Part shown: positions 9,101 to 16,265 of the stretch, one piece after another
Position numbering within the stretch: position 1 is the first letter of the stretch
How the letters are laid out: each line of letters opens with the position of its first letter
Origin: Bacteroidales bacterium UBA6366
GTDB lineage: Bacteria > Bacteroidota > Bacteroidia > Bacteroidales > UBA932
DNA length: 36,953 nucleotides
Assembly: GCA_002438845.1 (NCBI GenBank)
Contig: DJRG01000067.1
Coordinates: 1 to 36,953 of the forward strand
Reading direction: 5' to 3'
Translations under genes and position numbers: made by a program
Notes under the pieces: generated by a model
Told to the model about the DNA's origin: nothing
The model's database searches: none
Seen by the model: the letters and a program-made list of their open reading frames with translations, nothing else

Positions 9101-9231
9101 ACATTTGTCCTTTCCGGAAGCCATGCCTGAAGTGAATCTACCGCATCCTTGAAATCTTTGACGGACTGTGCGTCCATGCCGGCGGAAAAGGCGCTGATCA
9201 GTGAGACGACAGCTATGACTCTTTTGAACAT
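6190..9231 (-). CDS. Large secreted exoenzyme: Amidase_3-like domain interrupted by a golvesin-type domain, plus Fn3
   Basis: 1013 residues from an ATG at 9231, with a signal peptide (MFKRVIAVVSLISAFSAGMDAQ). An Amidase_3-like zinc hydrolase appears split: WQSHGRYFE (His162) early, FAFHTDAG (His474) and AMLLELLSHQN (Glu558) later. Between them, residues about 240-390 form a beta-rich golvesin C-terminal-like domain (ARWTPDIPERGEYSVYISY, GGTWIYLGTFEFGEG, ADAVRFGGG). A fibronectin type III domain (about 615-700) and a C-terminal domain of unknown function follow. Bacteroidales homologues are often labelled xanthan lyase, a name the visible motifs do not support. N-acetylmuramoyl-L-alanine amidase activity is inferred from the His/His/Glu pattern. 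It overlaps the VanZ-like gene by 19 nt, so translation is probably coupled. Confidence 0.72.
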   Translation of the reverse strand: MFKRVIAVVSLISAFSAGMDAQSVKDFKDAVDSLQAWLPERTNVVSQVKATKVIRRGYGLDFYFTPSMGDFPWRAEDVKWLRETLKDLMPESCSDYHIGNLFVGKNKLESYVVPEVGNDGKPIENRFRTKDFRNVHPFVTRVDEQDFVKGLTGRNIALWQSHGRYFEEKTDRWEWQRAPVFQTVEDMYTQSYVLPFLIPMLENAGAYVMTPRERDPQTHEVIADNDPAFEEGRGEGVRLEGRYSETGTWSDAGVGFADAKATYSGIENPFLMGTARQAECAEHRRDKAAEARWTPDIPERGEYSVYISYKTLPHSTPCAHYTVRHLGGESEFIINQKMGGGTWIYLGTFEFGEGTDGCVILDNRVPEGYNVAGNAVITADAVRFGGGMGKIARGRKDLPVNEYTTSGMPSFTEGAFYWMQWAGADSTILRKYEDDYTSDYGNRGAWVGWMSGGSRANPDTEGLNIPIDLSFAFHTDAGTTPNDSIIGTLSIYTLLCDGSDKFANGEDRLQQRMYADFVQTEIVNDIRKGFNAEWSRRGLWDRSYSESRTATVPAMLLELLSHQNFADMKFGLDPSFRFTVSRAVYKGMLKYLSARYGCDYVVQPLPVNSFATSFNDSESVRLSWKATTDSLEVTARPTGYLLQTRIDDGVFDSGRVLGNVIEDGDEFSTEVSIAPGHIYSYRIIAFNEGGKSFPSETLSVGVPESDCGKSVLVVNNFTRISAPAWFDSPEYAGFMADIDAGVPYVREINFIGEQYQFRRELPWMDDDNPGFGASWTDEAGKVFAGNTFDYCGIHGKALMSAGYAFHSSSVAAFSSDRALARKDLAVDLICGKQITTTVGAGKVPDRFQVFPADLQQAIKRYTEDGGNMIVSGANIGTDVWDGIYPVRKDSTYSVSTKEFVEKTLGYRWMTNFASRSATVKAKSNSAMVLSESEIQFNKERNPRIYCVETPDGIVPSCDRAQSFLRYTDTNISAGTCFEGNGYRTVCIGFPIEVISWESQIEALIKDIMKFLDK

Positions 9232-9644
9232 ATCGGTTTATTGTGTTTTTTTATTATGTGCAGATCAATGATCATCACGATGATCGATGAGATCGCAAGC
9301 GCGGTCGTGTCTGCCGCGAAATCAAGTATGTCACCGCTTCTGTAGTCAGTAAAAGACTGCCCGATCTCTGTCGCGGCGGCGATCAGACAGCCGGTCAGAA
9401 AGACGCACCCGACAGAGAGAACCGTATGCAATGGTCTGCGTGTACGTCCCGTGAACGCTAAGAAACAAAGTATCGGAAACGGGAAGAACATAAGGAAATG
9501 CACAATCTTGTCCGTCGGGATTCCGAACAGAGTGTCCACCCCCATGTCTGGCAACTGGCTGAAATGCCCGAAGCAGCAGTACACCACGGCGCCCAGATAG
9601 AGAATGAATATAGATAGTGCGAGGATATTCCTTTTCTTCATCAT
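9213..9644 (-). CDS. VanZ-like family membrane protein
   Basis: 143 residues from an ATG at 9644; a second ATG is the next codon. Four hydrophobic segments are visible (about 8-26, 48-66, 75-96 and 112-130). The family pattern TDKIVHFLMFFPFPIL followed by ATEIGQSFTDYRSGDILDFAADTTA matches VanZ-like proteins, in which Asp/His in the second helix and the E-x-x-Q...R-x-x-D-x-x-D region are conserved. VanZ is linked to teicoplanin resistance in enterococci, but most family members have no known role. It sits 11 nt downstream of the CBM9-like gene and overlaps the exoenzyme start, within the six-gene envelope-related unit. Confidence 0.85.
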   Translation of the reverse strand: MMKKRNILALSIFILYLGAVVYCCFGHFSQLPDMGVDTLFGIPTDKIVHFLMFFPFPILCFLAFTGRTRRPLHTVLSVGCVFLTGCLIAAATEIGQSFTDYRSGDILDFAADTTALAISSIIVMIIDLHIIKKHNKPICSKES

Positions 9645-9655
9645 GTGTGTGTGAC

Positions 9656-10315
9656 TTATCTTAAAATGATCTCGCCGAAGAATTCCGGCCTGTGGAAGTC
9701 AGGCTTCGGGGTCTTTATGGGATTCCAGCTCAGGAAGTGGGGATGCTCCGTGAGGTCTCCGCATTTGTAGAAATTGCCCCTAAGACTGACAGGAAGATTG
9801 TCCTTGTCCAAGCCGATCAGCTCGAAAGGAATCAGCATCGCCACGGTCCAGCTGAAGATTCTGTCTTTTATCGTAACTTCCTTCCTGTCAAGCGAGCAGT
9901 GCCTTATCACGCTGGACAGAAGCGCTGGCGAAAGCATCGTCTTGTTGATCCTGCTTGTCCTTTTGGCCGCCAGGAGGGTGCCGACGCAGGTCAACTCGAA
10001 GTTGTAGTAGGTACCGTCGTACGGATCGGTTATGAAGAACTCGCAGCAGCTGTCCTCCCAACTGTTCCCGTTATCCTCCATCACCGTGGCGCGGAGATCA
10101 AGCCCCCTGACGTGGAACATGACGGCCAAGTGGGTTCTTGTGCGGGCGATGGAGCCGTTGCAGTCGGGCGCGTAAGGCGCGTCTTTAGGCCAGTTCTGCT
10201 CGCAGACAGCAAACTTTGAAGCCCCCTTTTCCATCGCAAGGTCCAATTCCTGCAAATTCATTGTTTCGAGTCCCTCGATAAGGGGCACCCTAATCTGTTT
10301 GACAACGTTTCCCAT
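9656..10315 (-). CDS. Carbohydrate-binding family 9-like protein
   Basis: 219 residues from an ATG at 10315, without a signal peptide. The pattern resembles Bacteroidales CBM9-like proteins: an entry strand with the aromatic KDAPYAPDC, then LAVMFHVRG, WEDSCCEFFITD, YYNFELTCVGTLLAAKR, FSWTVAMLIPFELIGL, and finally RGNFYKCGDLTEHPHFLSWNPI with a PDFHRPEFFGEI end. The family is related to the sugar-binding module of some xylanases, but free-standing cytosolic-looking members have no established ligand. It lies 27 nt after the ABC exporter gene and 11 nt before the VanZ-like gene. Confidence 0.78.
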   Translation of the reverse strand: MGNVVKQIRVPLIEGLETMNLQELDLAMEKGASKFAVCEQNWPKDAPYAPDCNGSIARTRTHLAVMFHVRGLDLRATVMEDNGNSWEDSCCEFFITDPYDGTYYNFELTCVGTLLAAKRTSRINKTMLSPALLSSVIRHCSLDRKEVTIKDRIFSWTVAMLIPFELIGLDKDNLPVSLRGNFYKCGDLTEHPHFLSWNPIKTPKPDFHRPEFFGEIILR

Positions 10316-10342
10316 GATGATCCATGAATATATTCATAAAGG

Positions 10343-12193
10343 CTAAAGCGCCTGCATATCATTGAGTTTGCGGTAGTAGCCGTTCAGTTCCAAGAGCTGC
10401 TCGTGCTTGCCTCGCTCCACGATGTGTCCCTCATCCATGACGATGATCTCGTCAGCGTTGCGGATTGTCGAGAGTCTGTGCGCGATCGCTATTGTGGTCC
10501 TGCTGGACATCAACCGGTCAAGAGCCTCCTGCACGATCTTTTCGGATTCGGTGTCAAGGGAGGCCGTCGCCTCGTCAAGGATGAGGATAGGAGGGTTTTT
10601 CAGAATTGCCCTCGCAATGCTGATCCTCTGTCTTTGGCCTCCTGACAGTTTCACGCCGCGGTCTCCTATGTTGAAGTTGTAGCCGCCTTCTTTCTCCATG
10701 ATGAAGTCATGGGCGTTGGCGATCTTCGCGGCCTCAATCACGCTTTCCATTGTGGCGTTCTCCACTCCGAAGGCTATGTTGTTGAAAATTGTGTCGTTGA
10801 ACAGAATTGATTCCTGGTTTACATTGCCGATCAGGCTTCGCAGATCCGAGATCCTGACATCCTTGATGTCTGTTCCGTCAATCGTTATCGAACCTCCTGT
10901 CGGGTCGTAGAATCTTGGGATCAGGTCCACAAGAGTGGACTTTCCGGCTCCCGACGCACCTACGATCGCCACTGTCTTTCCTTTTGGAATCTCCAGACTC
11001 ACGTCATCCAGAATCATCCTGTGCCCGTCCGGATAACGGAAGTTCACATGGTTGAATGACAGTTTGTCATTGAATCCGTTCAGAGCCTTCGGCTGTCCAG
11101 GCTCGACGATGTCGTTCTCCGCGTCCAGAATCTTGTTGATTCTCTCCATCGAGGCCATACCCTTCGGGATGGCGTACCCGGCCTTGGCGAAATCCTTGAT
11201 CGGATTGATGATGCTGTAGAGGATCACCATGTAGTAAATGAATATAGGTGCGTCGATGGTCGACTTGCCTCCGAGAATCAGAGCGCCGCCGAACCAAAGC
11301 ACTATCATGATCAGAACCGTTCCGAGGAATTCGCTCATAGGGTGGGCGAGTGACTGGCGGATGGTCACCTTGTTGTTCTTTCTTCTCATGGCCTCGGTGA
11401 CGTTGTCGAACCTGTCGGACATCTTCTTCTCGGCGATGAACGCCTTGATGATGCGGAGTCCTCCGAGGGTTTCTTCCACCTGTGCCATGACGTCACTCCA
11501 AAGTTGCTGTACCTCAAGTGATTTCCTCTTCAGGTTCTTGCCCACGACTCCCATCACCCACATCATCAGCGGGGCGAACAAGATCGTGAACGCCGTCATC
11601 TGCCAACTGATGACAAGAAGCGCGGCGAAATAGAACAGTATGAGGATCGGATTCTTGATCAGCATCTCAATGGATCCAGTGATCGAGTTCTCGACCTCCT
11701 GCACGTCTCCGCTCATCCTTGCGATGATGTCGCCTTTCTTTTCCTCAGAGAAAAAGCCAAGCGGAAGCGCCAGTATCTTGTTGTATATGTCCATCCTGAT
11801 GTTCTTCACGACGCCCGTCCTGATCGGTACCATGACAGCTGACGAGCCGAAATAGCAGGCTGTCTTGAGCGCTGTCATCACGACAAGAAATATGCACAGG
11901 TACAGCAGCACCGTGGATGCCCCGACGGATTCGATCTGCTGCTCCAGCGTCCAATAGACGTTCGACATGAACGCGTCTCCGAGATCCTTGAACGGCATCC
12001 GCCACACCTCGTCCCACGGGGTGAATGAATATACCGTCTCGTTGATCTTGAACAGGATGCGCAGGATAGGCACGATGATCGCAAACGAGAAGATGTTGAA
12101 CACCGCCGACAGGATGTTCAGCACGACCGAGCCGGCGAGATATTTCTTGAAAGGAGCGACATAGCGCTTGATCATTGACCAGAATTCTTTCAT
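10343..12193 (-). CDS. ABC exporter half-transporter, MsbA-like (fused permease and ATPase)
   Basis: 616 residues from an ATG at 12193. The N-terminal membrane domain (about 1-330, six hydrophobic segments) includes the conserved intracellular stretch FFSEEKKGDIIARMSGDVQEVE. The nucleotide-binding domain (about 375-610) has Walker A GASGAGKST (Lys418), the signature KLSGGQRQRISIARA, Walker B PILILDEATASLD and the H-loop AIAHRLSTI. It should act as a homodimer in the inner membrane. MsbA homologues flip lipid A or other lipids, and other members export drugs or peptides; the substrate cannot be read from sequence. It starts 2 nt after the M28 peptidase stop, so the two are probably translated together. 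Confidence 0.93.
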   Translation of the reverse strand: MKEFWSMIKRYVAPFKKYLAGSVVLNILSAVFNIFSFAIIVPILRILFKINETVYSFTPWDEVWRMPFKDLGDAFMSNVYWTLEQQIESVGASTVLLYLCIFLVVMTALKTACYFGSSAVMVPIRTGVVKNIRMDIYNKILALPLGFFSEEKKGDIIARMSGDVQEVENSITGSIEMLIKNPILILFYFAALLVISWQMTAFTILFAPLMMWVMGVVGKNLKRKSLEVQQLWSDVMAQVEETLGGLRIIKAFIAEKKMSDRFDNVTEAMRRKNNKVTIRQSLAHPMSEFLGTVLIMIVLWFGGALILGGKSTIDAPIFIYYMVILYSIINPIKDFAKAGYAIPKGMASMERINKILDAENDIVEPGQPKALNGFNDKLSFNHVNFRYPDGHRMILDDVSLEIPKGKTVAIVGASGAGKSTLVDLIPRFYDPTGGSITIDGTDIKDVRISDLRSLIGNVNQESILFNDTIFNNIAFGVENATMESVIEAAKIANAHDFIMEKEGGYNFNIGDRGVKLSGGQRQRISIARAILKNPPILILDEATASLDTESEKIVQEALDRLMSSRTTIAIAHRLSTIRNADEIIVMDEGHIVERGKHEQLLELNGYYRKLNDMQAL

Positions 12194-12195
12194 TG

Positions 12196-13200
12196 TCAGA
12201 GTATTTTTTCCAACCAGTGGAAGATTAGGAATATTCTTTTGCGTAGTATTTCGTAGTCCAGAGTGTCGGCGGTGTCGCTGGTCTTGTTGGTCAGCATCGT
12301 GATGCCGGAGGTGAAGACGACGCAGGTTAGGCCGTTCTGAGTGAAGACCTTCTGGTCTCCGAACCTGCTGTGGAACATCTCGGTGAAGCCTTTGCTTCCG
12401 TAGTAGTTCGTGGAGATGTCAAGCCCGAGTCCCTTCCCCTCGTTGGCCCTTGCGAGATCGAACGTGTACTGCCCGCCGCTCAGCATGATCAGGAAGTCGC
12501 TCCTGTCCTTGTGAAGCGGGGCGAGCGTGCTGCCCAGAATGTCCAGTACGACGGTGGAGTGAATCTTGTCCTGAGTGATGGTCTCTCCGTTCACAGGATC
12601 CTTGAGCCGCCCGTTTCTGATGTCCTCCATCAATGCCTCGGCCCCGGCTGAGTTTCTTTCTTTCGCATCAGTCGCCACGAAGATCAAGTTCTTCCCGTAT
12701 GAGCGTCCCAGCTGCTTCATCTTCTGGAACATCTCCGCGAGACTAAGCATGGCGGCGATCCCGGAAGCGTTGTTGTCAGCCCCTGGGTAAAGGTTCCCGT
12801 CGATGACTCCGTGACTGTCGTAGTGGGCGCAGACGATCGTGTACATCTCTTTAACCTTACTCCTTTTCCCCGGCAGGAAACCAAGGATGTTACGTCCGAC
12901 GAGGCTGTCTACCTTGAAGGAACGGCTCCAGGTGCCACCAAACGGCAGCAGTCCCGCACTCTCATAACGCCTTGAGATCCAAAGGGCGATTTCGACAGCG
13001 CCCCGTGAGCCTGTCGCGCGTCCCCCGAACGTGGAATCGGTCAGGAACTCTACCTGCCTCCTGAGACTTTCGGACGAGATAACCTTTTCAGCGTTGGCTC
13101 CGGACGGTATCATCCGGGTGGCCGCTTGCTGGGCGAGAATCTCTCCGGAGGCTACCGAGAGGAGCAAGAATATGAAAATTTTACTTAAAACCGTCTTCAA
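12196..13200 (-). CDS. M28-family zinc aminopeptidase, secreted
   Basis: Zinc-peptidase pattern: AHYDSHG (first zinc His/Asp), GADNNASGIAAMLSLAE (bridging Asp and neighbours), VATDAKERNSAGAE (catalytic Glu region) and a late His in FTEMFHSRFGDQ. The start is uncertain. The open frame extends to a TTG at 13233, but that codon lies inside a predicted -7 element (13231-13238). The TTG at 13200 gives LKTVLSKIFIFLLLSVASGEILAQQ, a proper signal peptide; the next ATG is at residue 41 of the longer frame and would remove it. From 13200 the protein has 334 residues. M28 enzymes remove N-terminal residues from peptides or cyclise glutamine termini; the periplasm is the expected site. First gene of the six-gene unit running to 4885. 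Confidence 0.82.
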   Translation of the reverse strand: MKTVLSKIFIFLLLSVASGEILAQQAATRMIPSGANAEKVISSESLRRQVEFLTDSTFGGRATGSRGAVEIALWISRRYESAGLLPFGGTWSRSFKVDSLVGRNILGFLPGKRSKVKEMYTIVCAHYDSHGVIDGNLYPGADNNASGIAAMLSLAEMFQKMKQLGRSYGKNLIFVATDAKERNSAGAEALMEDIRNGRLKDPVNGETITQDKIHSTVVLDILGSTLAPLHKDRSDFLIMLSGGQYTFDLARANEGKGLGLDISTNYYGSKGFTEMFHSRFGDQKVFTQNGLTCVVFTSGITMLTNKTSDTADTLDYEILRKRIFLIFHWLEKIL

Positions 13201-13214
13201 GGCACGATAAATGT

Positions 13215-13222
13215 TTATCTTT
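13215..13222 (+). promoter_or_regulatory. -7 promoter element of the TPR gene
   Basis: TATCTTTG followed by CA is a canonical Bacteroidales -7 element. Transcription would begin near 13229 and leave about 43 nt before the ATG at 13272. A second match, TATATTTG at 13263-13270, touches the ATG and would give an almost leaderless message. Confidence 0.55.
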
Positions 13223-13230
13223 GCAAACGA

Positions 13231-13238
13231 CAAAATTA
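13231..13238 (-). promoter_or_regulatory. -7 promoter element of the M28/ABC exporter unit
   Basis: On the minus strand this reads TAATTTTG, matching TAnnTTTG. The predicted start near 13226 lies downstream of the TTG at 13233, which argues for the TTG at 13200 as the true start codon. It faces the plus-strand element at 13215-13222 with only 8 bp between them. Confidence 0.5.
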
Positions 13239-13271
13239 GGAATTTTAAGCCTTAAAGTAAAATATATTTGT

Positions 13272-15302
13272 ATGAAAAGGTCTGTGCTGGCTCTGTTTGT
13301 TCTATTGTGCTGCTCTTTTGTGTCCAATGCGCAGTACGACAAGGATGTGTTCAATTTCAGAGGCCGCGCTGCCCTTGCGGACGGAAAATATTCGGAAGCC
13401 ATCAGTCATTTCAATGTTCTGGCGCGTCTGGACACGACTGACTGCTGGACTTTTTTCTATAGAGGGATCGCCAAGTACAATCTCGGCGACCTGCGTGGAG
13501 CGCAGGCGGATTTCAACACTTCGGTGCGCCTCAATCCGGTCTTCACCAACGGCTACCATTTCAGGGCCATCACCCTCAGCCGTTTCGGAAAATATGACGA
13601 GGCTCTCAAGGATCTTGAAAAGGCCATGGAACTTAGGCCTGGCCTTAACGGTCTCTATTTCAGCCGGGGCGTGACTTACTTTCTCGCCCAGCAGTTCGAC
13701 AAGGCGGTGGACGATTTTGACCGTTACATCAGAAAGGATCCGAAAGACCCTTCCGCCTACCTGAACAGAGGAGCTTCCTATCTTTTCCTGAATGACACGA
13801 CAAAGGCTCTTGAAGACTACAACAGAGCCATCAAGCTGGACAGGTTCGATCCTGAAGGTTACATCCGCCGTGGCCGTGTCTATGCCTTGAGAAAGGACTA
13901 CAAGGATGCCATCTCGGACATGGACAAGGCGATCAGCCTTGACACGACCAACACTTTCGCCTATTTCAACAGGGCCTTGATGTACTACGACCAGAACAAC
14001 TACAACGCCGCGATGAAAGACTTGAACCGTGTGCTGAGGGATGAGCCGGGCAATGCCCTTACCCTTTACAACCGGAGTCTCATCAACGCTCAGGTCGGGA
14101 ACATGGAGGAGGCTCTCGCGGACATGGACCATGTCATCAACATCAATCCGGAGAACGTTCTGGCCTACTACAACCGCGCCTCTTATTTTGTCCGGATGGA
14201 AAGGTGGCTCGACGCCCTTGACGACTACGACAAGGCCATCGAACTGTACCCTGATTTCGCCAAGGCGTACCTGAACCGCTCCTACGTCAAGAATATGCTC
14301 GGCCGGACAAAGTCTTCGAAACAGGACTACGACATCGCACAGAAGAAGGTACAGGAGTATCGAGCGAAGAACGCCACAGATGAGGGCTCTTTTGCCGACA
14401 CGACTAAGAAGTACAGTTCCCTTATCGCCTTGGACGCCGATTTCGCAAAGAAGGATTTCGACAACGAGCTCCTTCAGAACAGGGACATCAACATCCGTTT
14501 GAAACCGCTCTACAAATTCAGTCTGGCGACTCGGCGCGACAACCAGAACTTTGCACTGAGGCACCGTTACGAGAACCCATTGATCGACAAGTTCATCTCT
14601 GATTCTCCGATTGTGATGGTCGTGTCAAACTCCGATTCCCTTGTGAAGCCTGAGTTCGCCCACGGAATTGACGCCTCGCTTTACGGGGATTCCTATCTGG
14701 CGGCGGGAGATCCGAAATCCCTTACGGACGCTGACAGGGCTTTCATCAAAGGCCTTTACGACGTGCAGTCCAAGCGGTTCACTTCGGCCTTGAACCAGTT
14801 TGACGCCGCGTTGAACGCAGACAGCAAGGGAAAATATTCAGAGTATTACAAGGCGTTCTACCATTTGAACAGGGGAGTGCTCCGCGCTGAGATGATCGAC
14901 TTCATCTCGTCCATCGAGAACAACGTCCAGACATTGACAATGGATGACAAGGGAACCACAAGGGCACGTGTGCGTGACCAGGTGAGCAGGACCTACGACT
15001 ATTCAGAGGCCATCGAGGACATGCTTGCCGCCGACAGGATCCTTCCGGGAGTCCCGTATGTGTATTTCAACCTTGGCAACCTTTATTGCCTGTCCTCCAA
15101 GTTCGTAGAGTCTGTGGACAACTACACGAAGGCGATCAACATTTATCCTTACATGGGTGACGCCTACTACAATAGAGGTCTTGTCTTGATCTATCTGAAA
15201 GACAAGGAAAAAGGTTGCATTGACCTTTCGCGCGCCGGTGAGCTTGGAGTAGGGGACGCCTACAGCGTGATCTCGAAATATTGCGAGGAGGAGAAGAAGT
15301 GA
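13272..15302 (+). CDS. Secreted tetratricopeptide-repeat protein
   Basis: 676 residues from the ATG at 13272, which gives a clean signal peptide (MKRSVLALFVLLCCSFVSNAQ). About ten TPR units of 34 residues fill residues 30-370 (for example AYLNRGASYLFLNDTTKALE and GYIRRGRVYALRKDYKDAIS). A linker of about 150 residues without repeats follows (about 380-520), then further TPRs at the C-terminus ending FNLGNLYCLSS...YPYMGDAYYNRGLVLIYLKD. TPR arrays bind partner proteins; in Bacteroidales such periplasmic proteins are common and mostly uncharacterised. The stop TGA overlaps the ATG of the metallo-hydrolase gene by one base, so the two are translationally coupled. A 420-codon antisense open frame here is a coding shadow. 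Confidence 0.88.
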   Translation: MKRSVLALFVLLCCSFVSNAQYDKDVFNFRGRAALADGKYSEAISHFNVLARLDTTDCWTFFYRGIAKYNLGDLRGAQADFNTSVRLNPVFTNGYHFRAITLSRFGKYDEALKDLEKAMELRPGLNGLYFSRGVTYFLAQQFDKAVDDFDRYIRKDPKDPSAYLNRGASYLFLNDTTKALEDYNRAIKLDRFDPEGYIRRGRVYALRKDYKDAISDMDKAISLDTTNTFAYFNRALMYYDQNNYNAAMKDLNRVLRDEPGNALTLYNRSLINAQVGNMEEALADMDHVININPENVLAYYNRASYFVRMERWLDALDDYDKAIELYPDFAKAYLNRSYVKNMLGRTKSSKQDYDIAQKKVQEYRAKNATDEGSFADTTKKYSSLIALDADFAKKDFDNELLQNRDINIRLKPLYKFSLATRRDNQNFALRHRYENPLIDKFISDSPIVMVVSNSDSLVKPEFAHGIDASLYGDSYLAAGDPKSLTDADRAFIKGLYDVQSKRFTSALNQFDAALNADSKGKYSEYYKAFYHLNRGVLRAEMIDFISSIENNVQTLTMDDKGTTRARVRDQVSRTYDYSEAIEDMLAADRILPGVPYVYFNLGNLYCLSSKFVESVDNYTKAINIYPYMGDAYYNRGLVLIYLKDKEKGCIDLSRAGELGVGDAYSVISKYCEEEKK

Positions 15303-16138
15303 TGCTGAAGTTCCTGAGTCTTTCCAGCGGCAGCTGCGGCAACTGTTATTTCCTTTCTGATGGCAAGTCCGGACTTCTCATAGATGCCGGAGTGAGTGTG
15401 CGTCGTCTGAAGAAGACATTGATGGAACACGGGCTTGGTACAGACTCATTCCATGCTGTCCTTGTGACCCATGATCATCTTGACCACATCCGCCATCTGG
15501 GCTCCTACTGCAAGCATCTGAAAAAACCTGTATATGCCACTTCTACGCTTCATCAGGCTCTGGCACATCACACGTTTACAAGGGATTACATCACGGATTT
15601 CCGTCAAATCCTTCCGGATGGCGAGCCTTTAAGAATATGCCTGCGCGGGGAACCCCCCGAATCCGAACTTCCGCTCGTCAGCCATTTCATTGTCCCTCAC
15701 GATGCCACCCAGACGGTAGGATATTATATTGAGTGGTCGGGGGTAAGATTCTTTCTGATGACCGATGCCGGCAGGGTGACTGATGAAGCTATTGAATATG
15801 CCCGTAAAGCTGACGCTGTGGTCTTCGAGTCGAACTACGATTCCGGAATGCTAATCGGTGGCCCTTACACCCACGAACTTAAGATGCGAATATGCCAGGG
15901 CAACGGGCATCTGAGCAACGACGAGTGCGCCTCCGCCATCCGTCGTTTCTGGCATCCCGGCCTGAAGAACCTCTTCCTCTGCCACCTCAGCGAGAACAAC
16001 AACAGCCCGTCCCTCGCCTTCGACTCCGCCGCCGAAGCCCTCCGCTCAATCCGCATCGATACTGGCCTAACCGCCAAAGACATCACCAACCTCCAGACTC
16101 TCCCACGCACCCACGCCTCCCAGATGTTTATGCTGTGA
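15302..16138 (+). CDS. MBL-fold metallo-hydrolase, YycJ/WalJ-like
   Basis: 278 residues from the ATG at 15302, which overlaps the TPR stop (TGATG). An upstream in-frame start at 15281 would lie inside the TPR gene and add only non-conserved residues. The start LKFLSLSSGSCGNCYFLSDG and the metal motif THDHLDH (His57, Asp59-region, His62) mark the beta-lactamase-fold hydrolase family. MTDAGRVTDEA, ADAVVFESNYD and FLCHLSENNN are the usual later YycJ motifs. YycJ-like proteins are predicted nucleases or phosphodiesterases linked to cell-wall control and DNA repair in Firmicutes; the role in Bacteroidota is not established. Cytosolic. Confidence 0.9.
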   Translation: MLKFLSLSSGSCGNCYFLSDGKSGLLIDAGVSVRRLKKTLMEHGLGTDSFHAVLVTHDHLDHIRHLGSYCKHLKKPVYATSTLHQALAHHTFTRDYITDFRQILPDGEPLRICLRGEPPESELPLVSHFIVPHDATQTVGYYIEWSGVRFFLMTDAGRVTDEAIEYARKADAVVFESNYDSGMLIGGPYTHELKMRICQGNGHLSNDECASAIRRFWHPGLKNLFLCHLSENNNSPSLAFDSAAEALRSIRIDTGLTAKDITNLQTLPRTHASQMFML

Positions 16139-16153
16139 ATCGCGATTAAGGAG

Positions 16154-16221
16154 GGCAGCGAAAAAGCTCAAGGTCAAATTTTGCACGTTACCAAAATATG
16201 ACCTTGAGCCTTTCCGCTGCC
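16154..16221. repeat. Long hairpin with conserved apex, copy 1 (convergent junction)
   Basis: Two 30-nt arms pair at 27 positions around the 8-nt loop CACGTTAC (16184-16191). The apex TTTTGCACGTTACCAAAA is shared exactly with copy 2 at 18820-18887. It lies between the converging metallo-hydrolase and binding-protein genes, so it may end transcription from both sides. Two of the three mismatches become G-U pairs in a minus-strand transcript. Confidence 0.75.
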
Positions 16222-16265
16222 TCATGTGAGAATCTCGCGCATTTTATGTGCGGGTAGAAACTTCG

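Noticed and set aside
13302..14564. 420-codon open frame antisense to the TPR gene
   Set aside because: It mirrors the TPR codons, has no recognisable domain or start context, and the plus-strand frame has signal peptide, TPR motifs and a coupled downstream gene.
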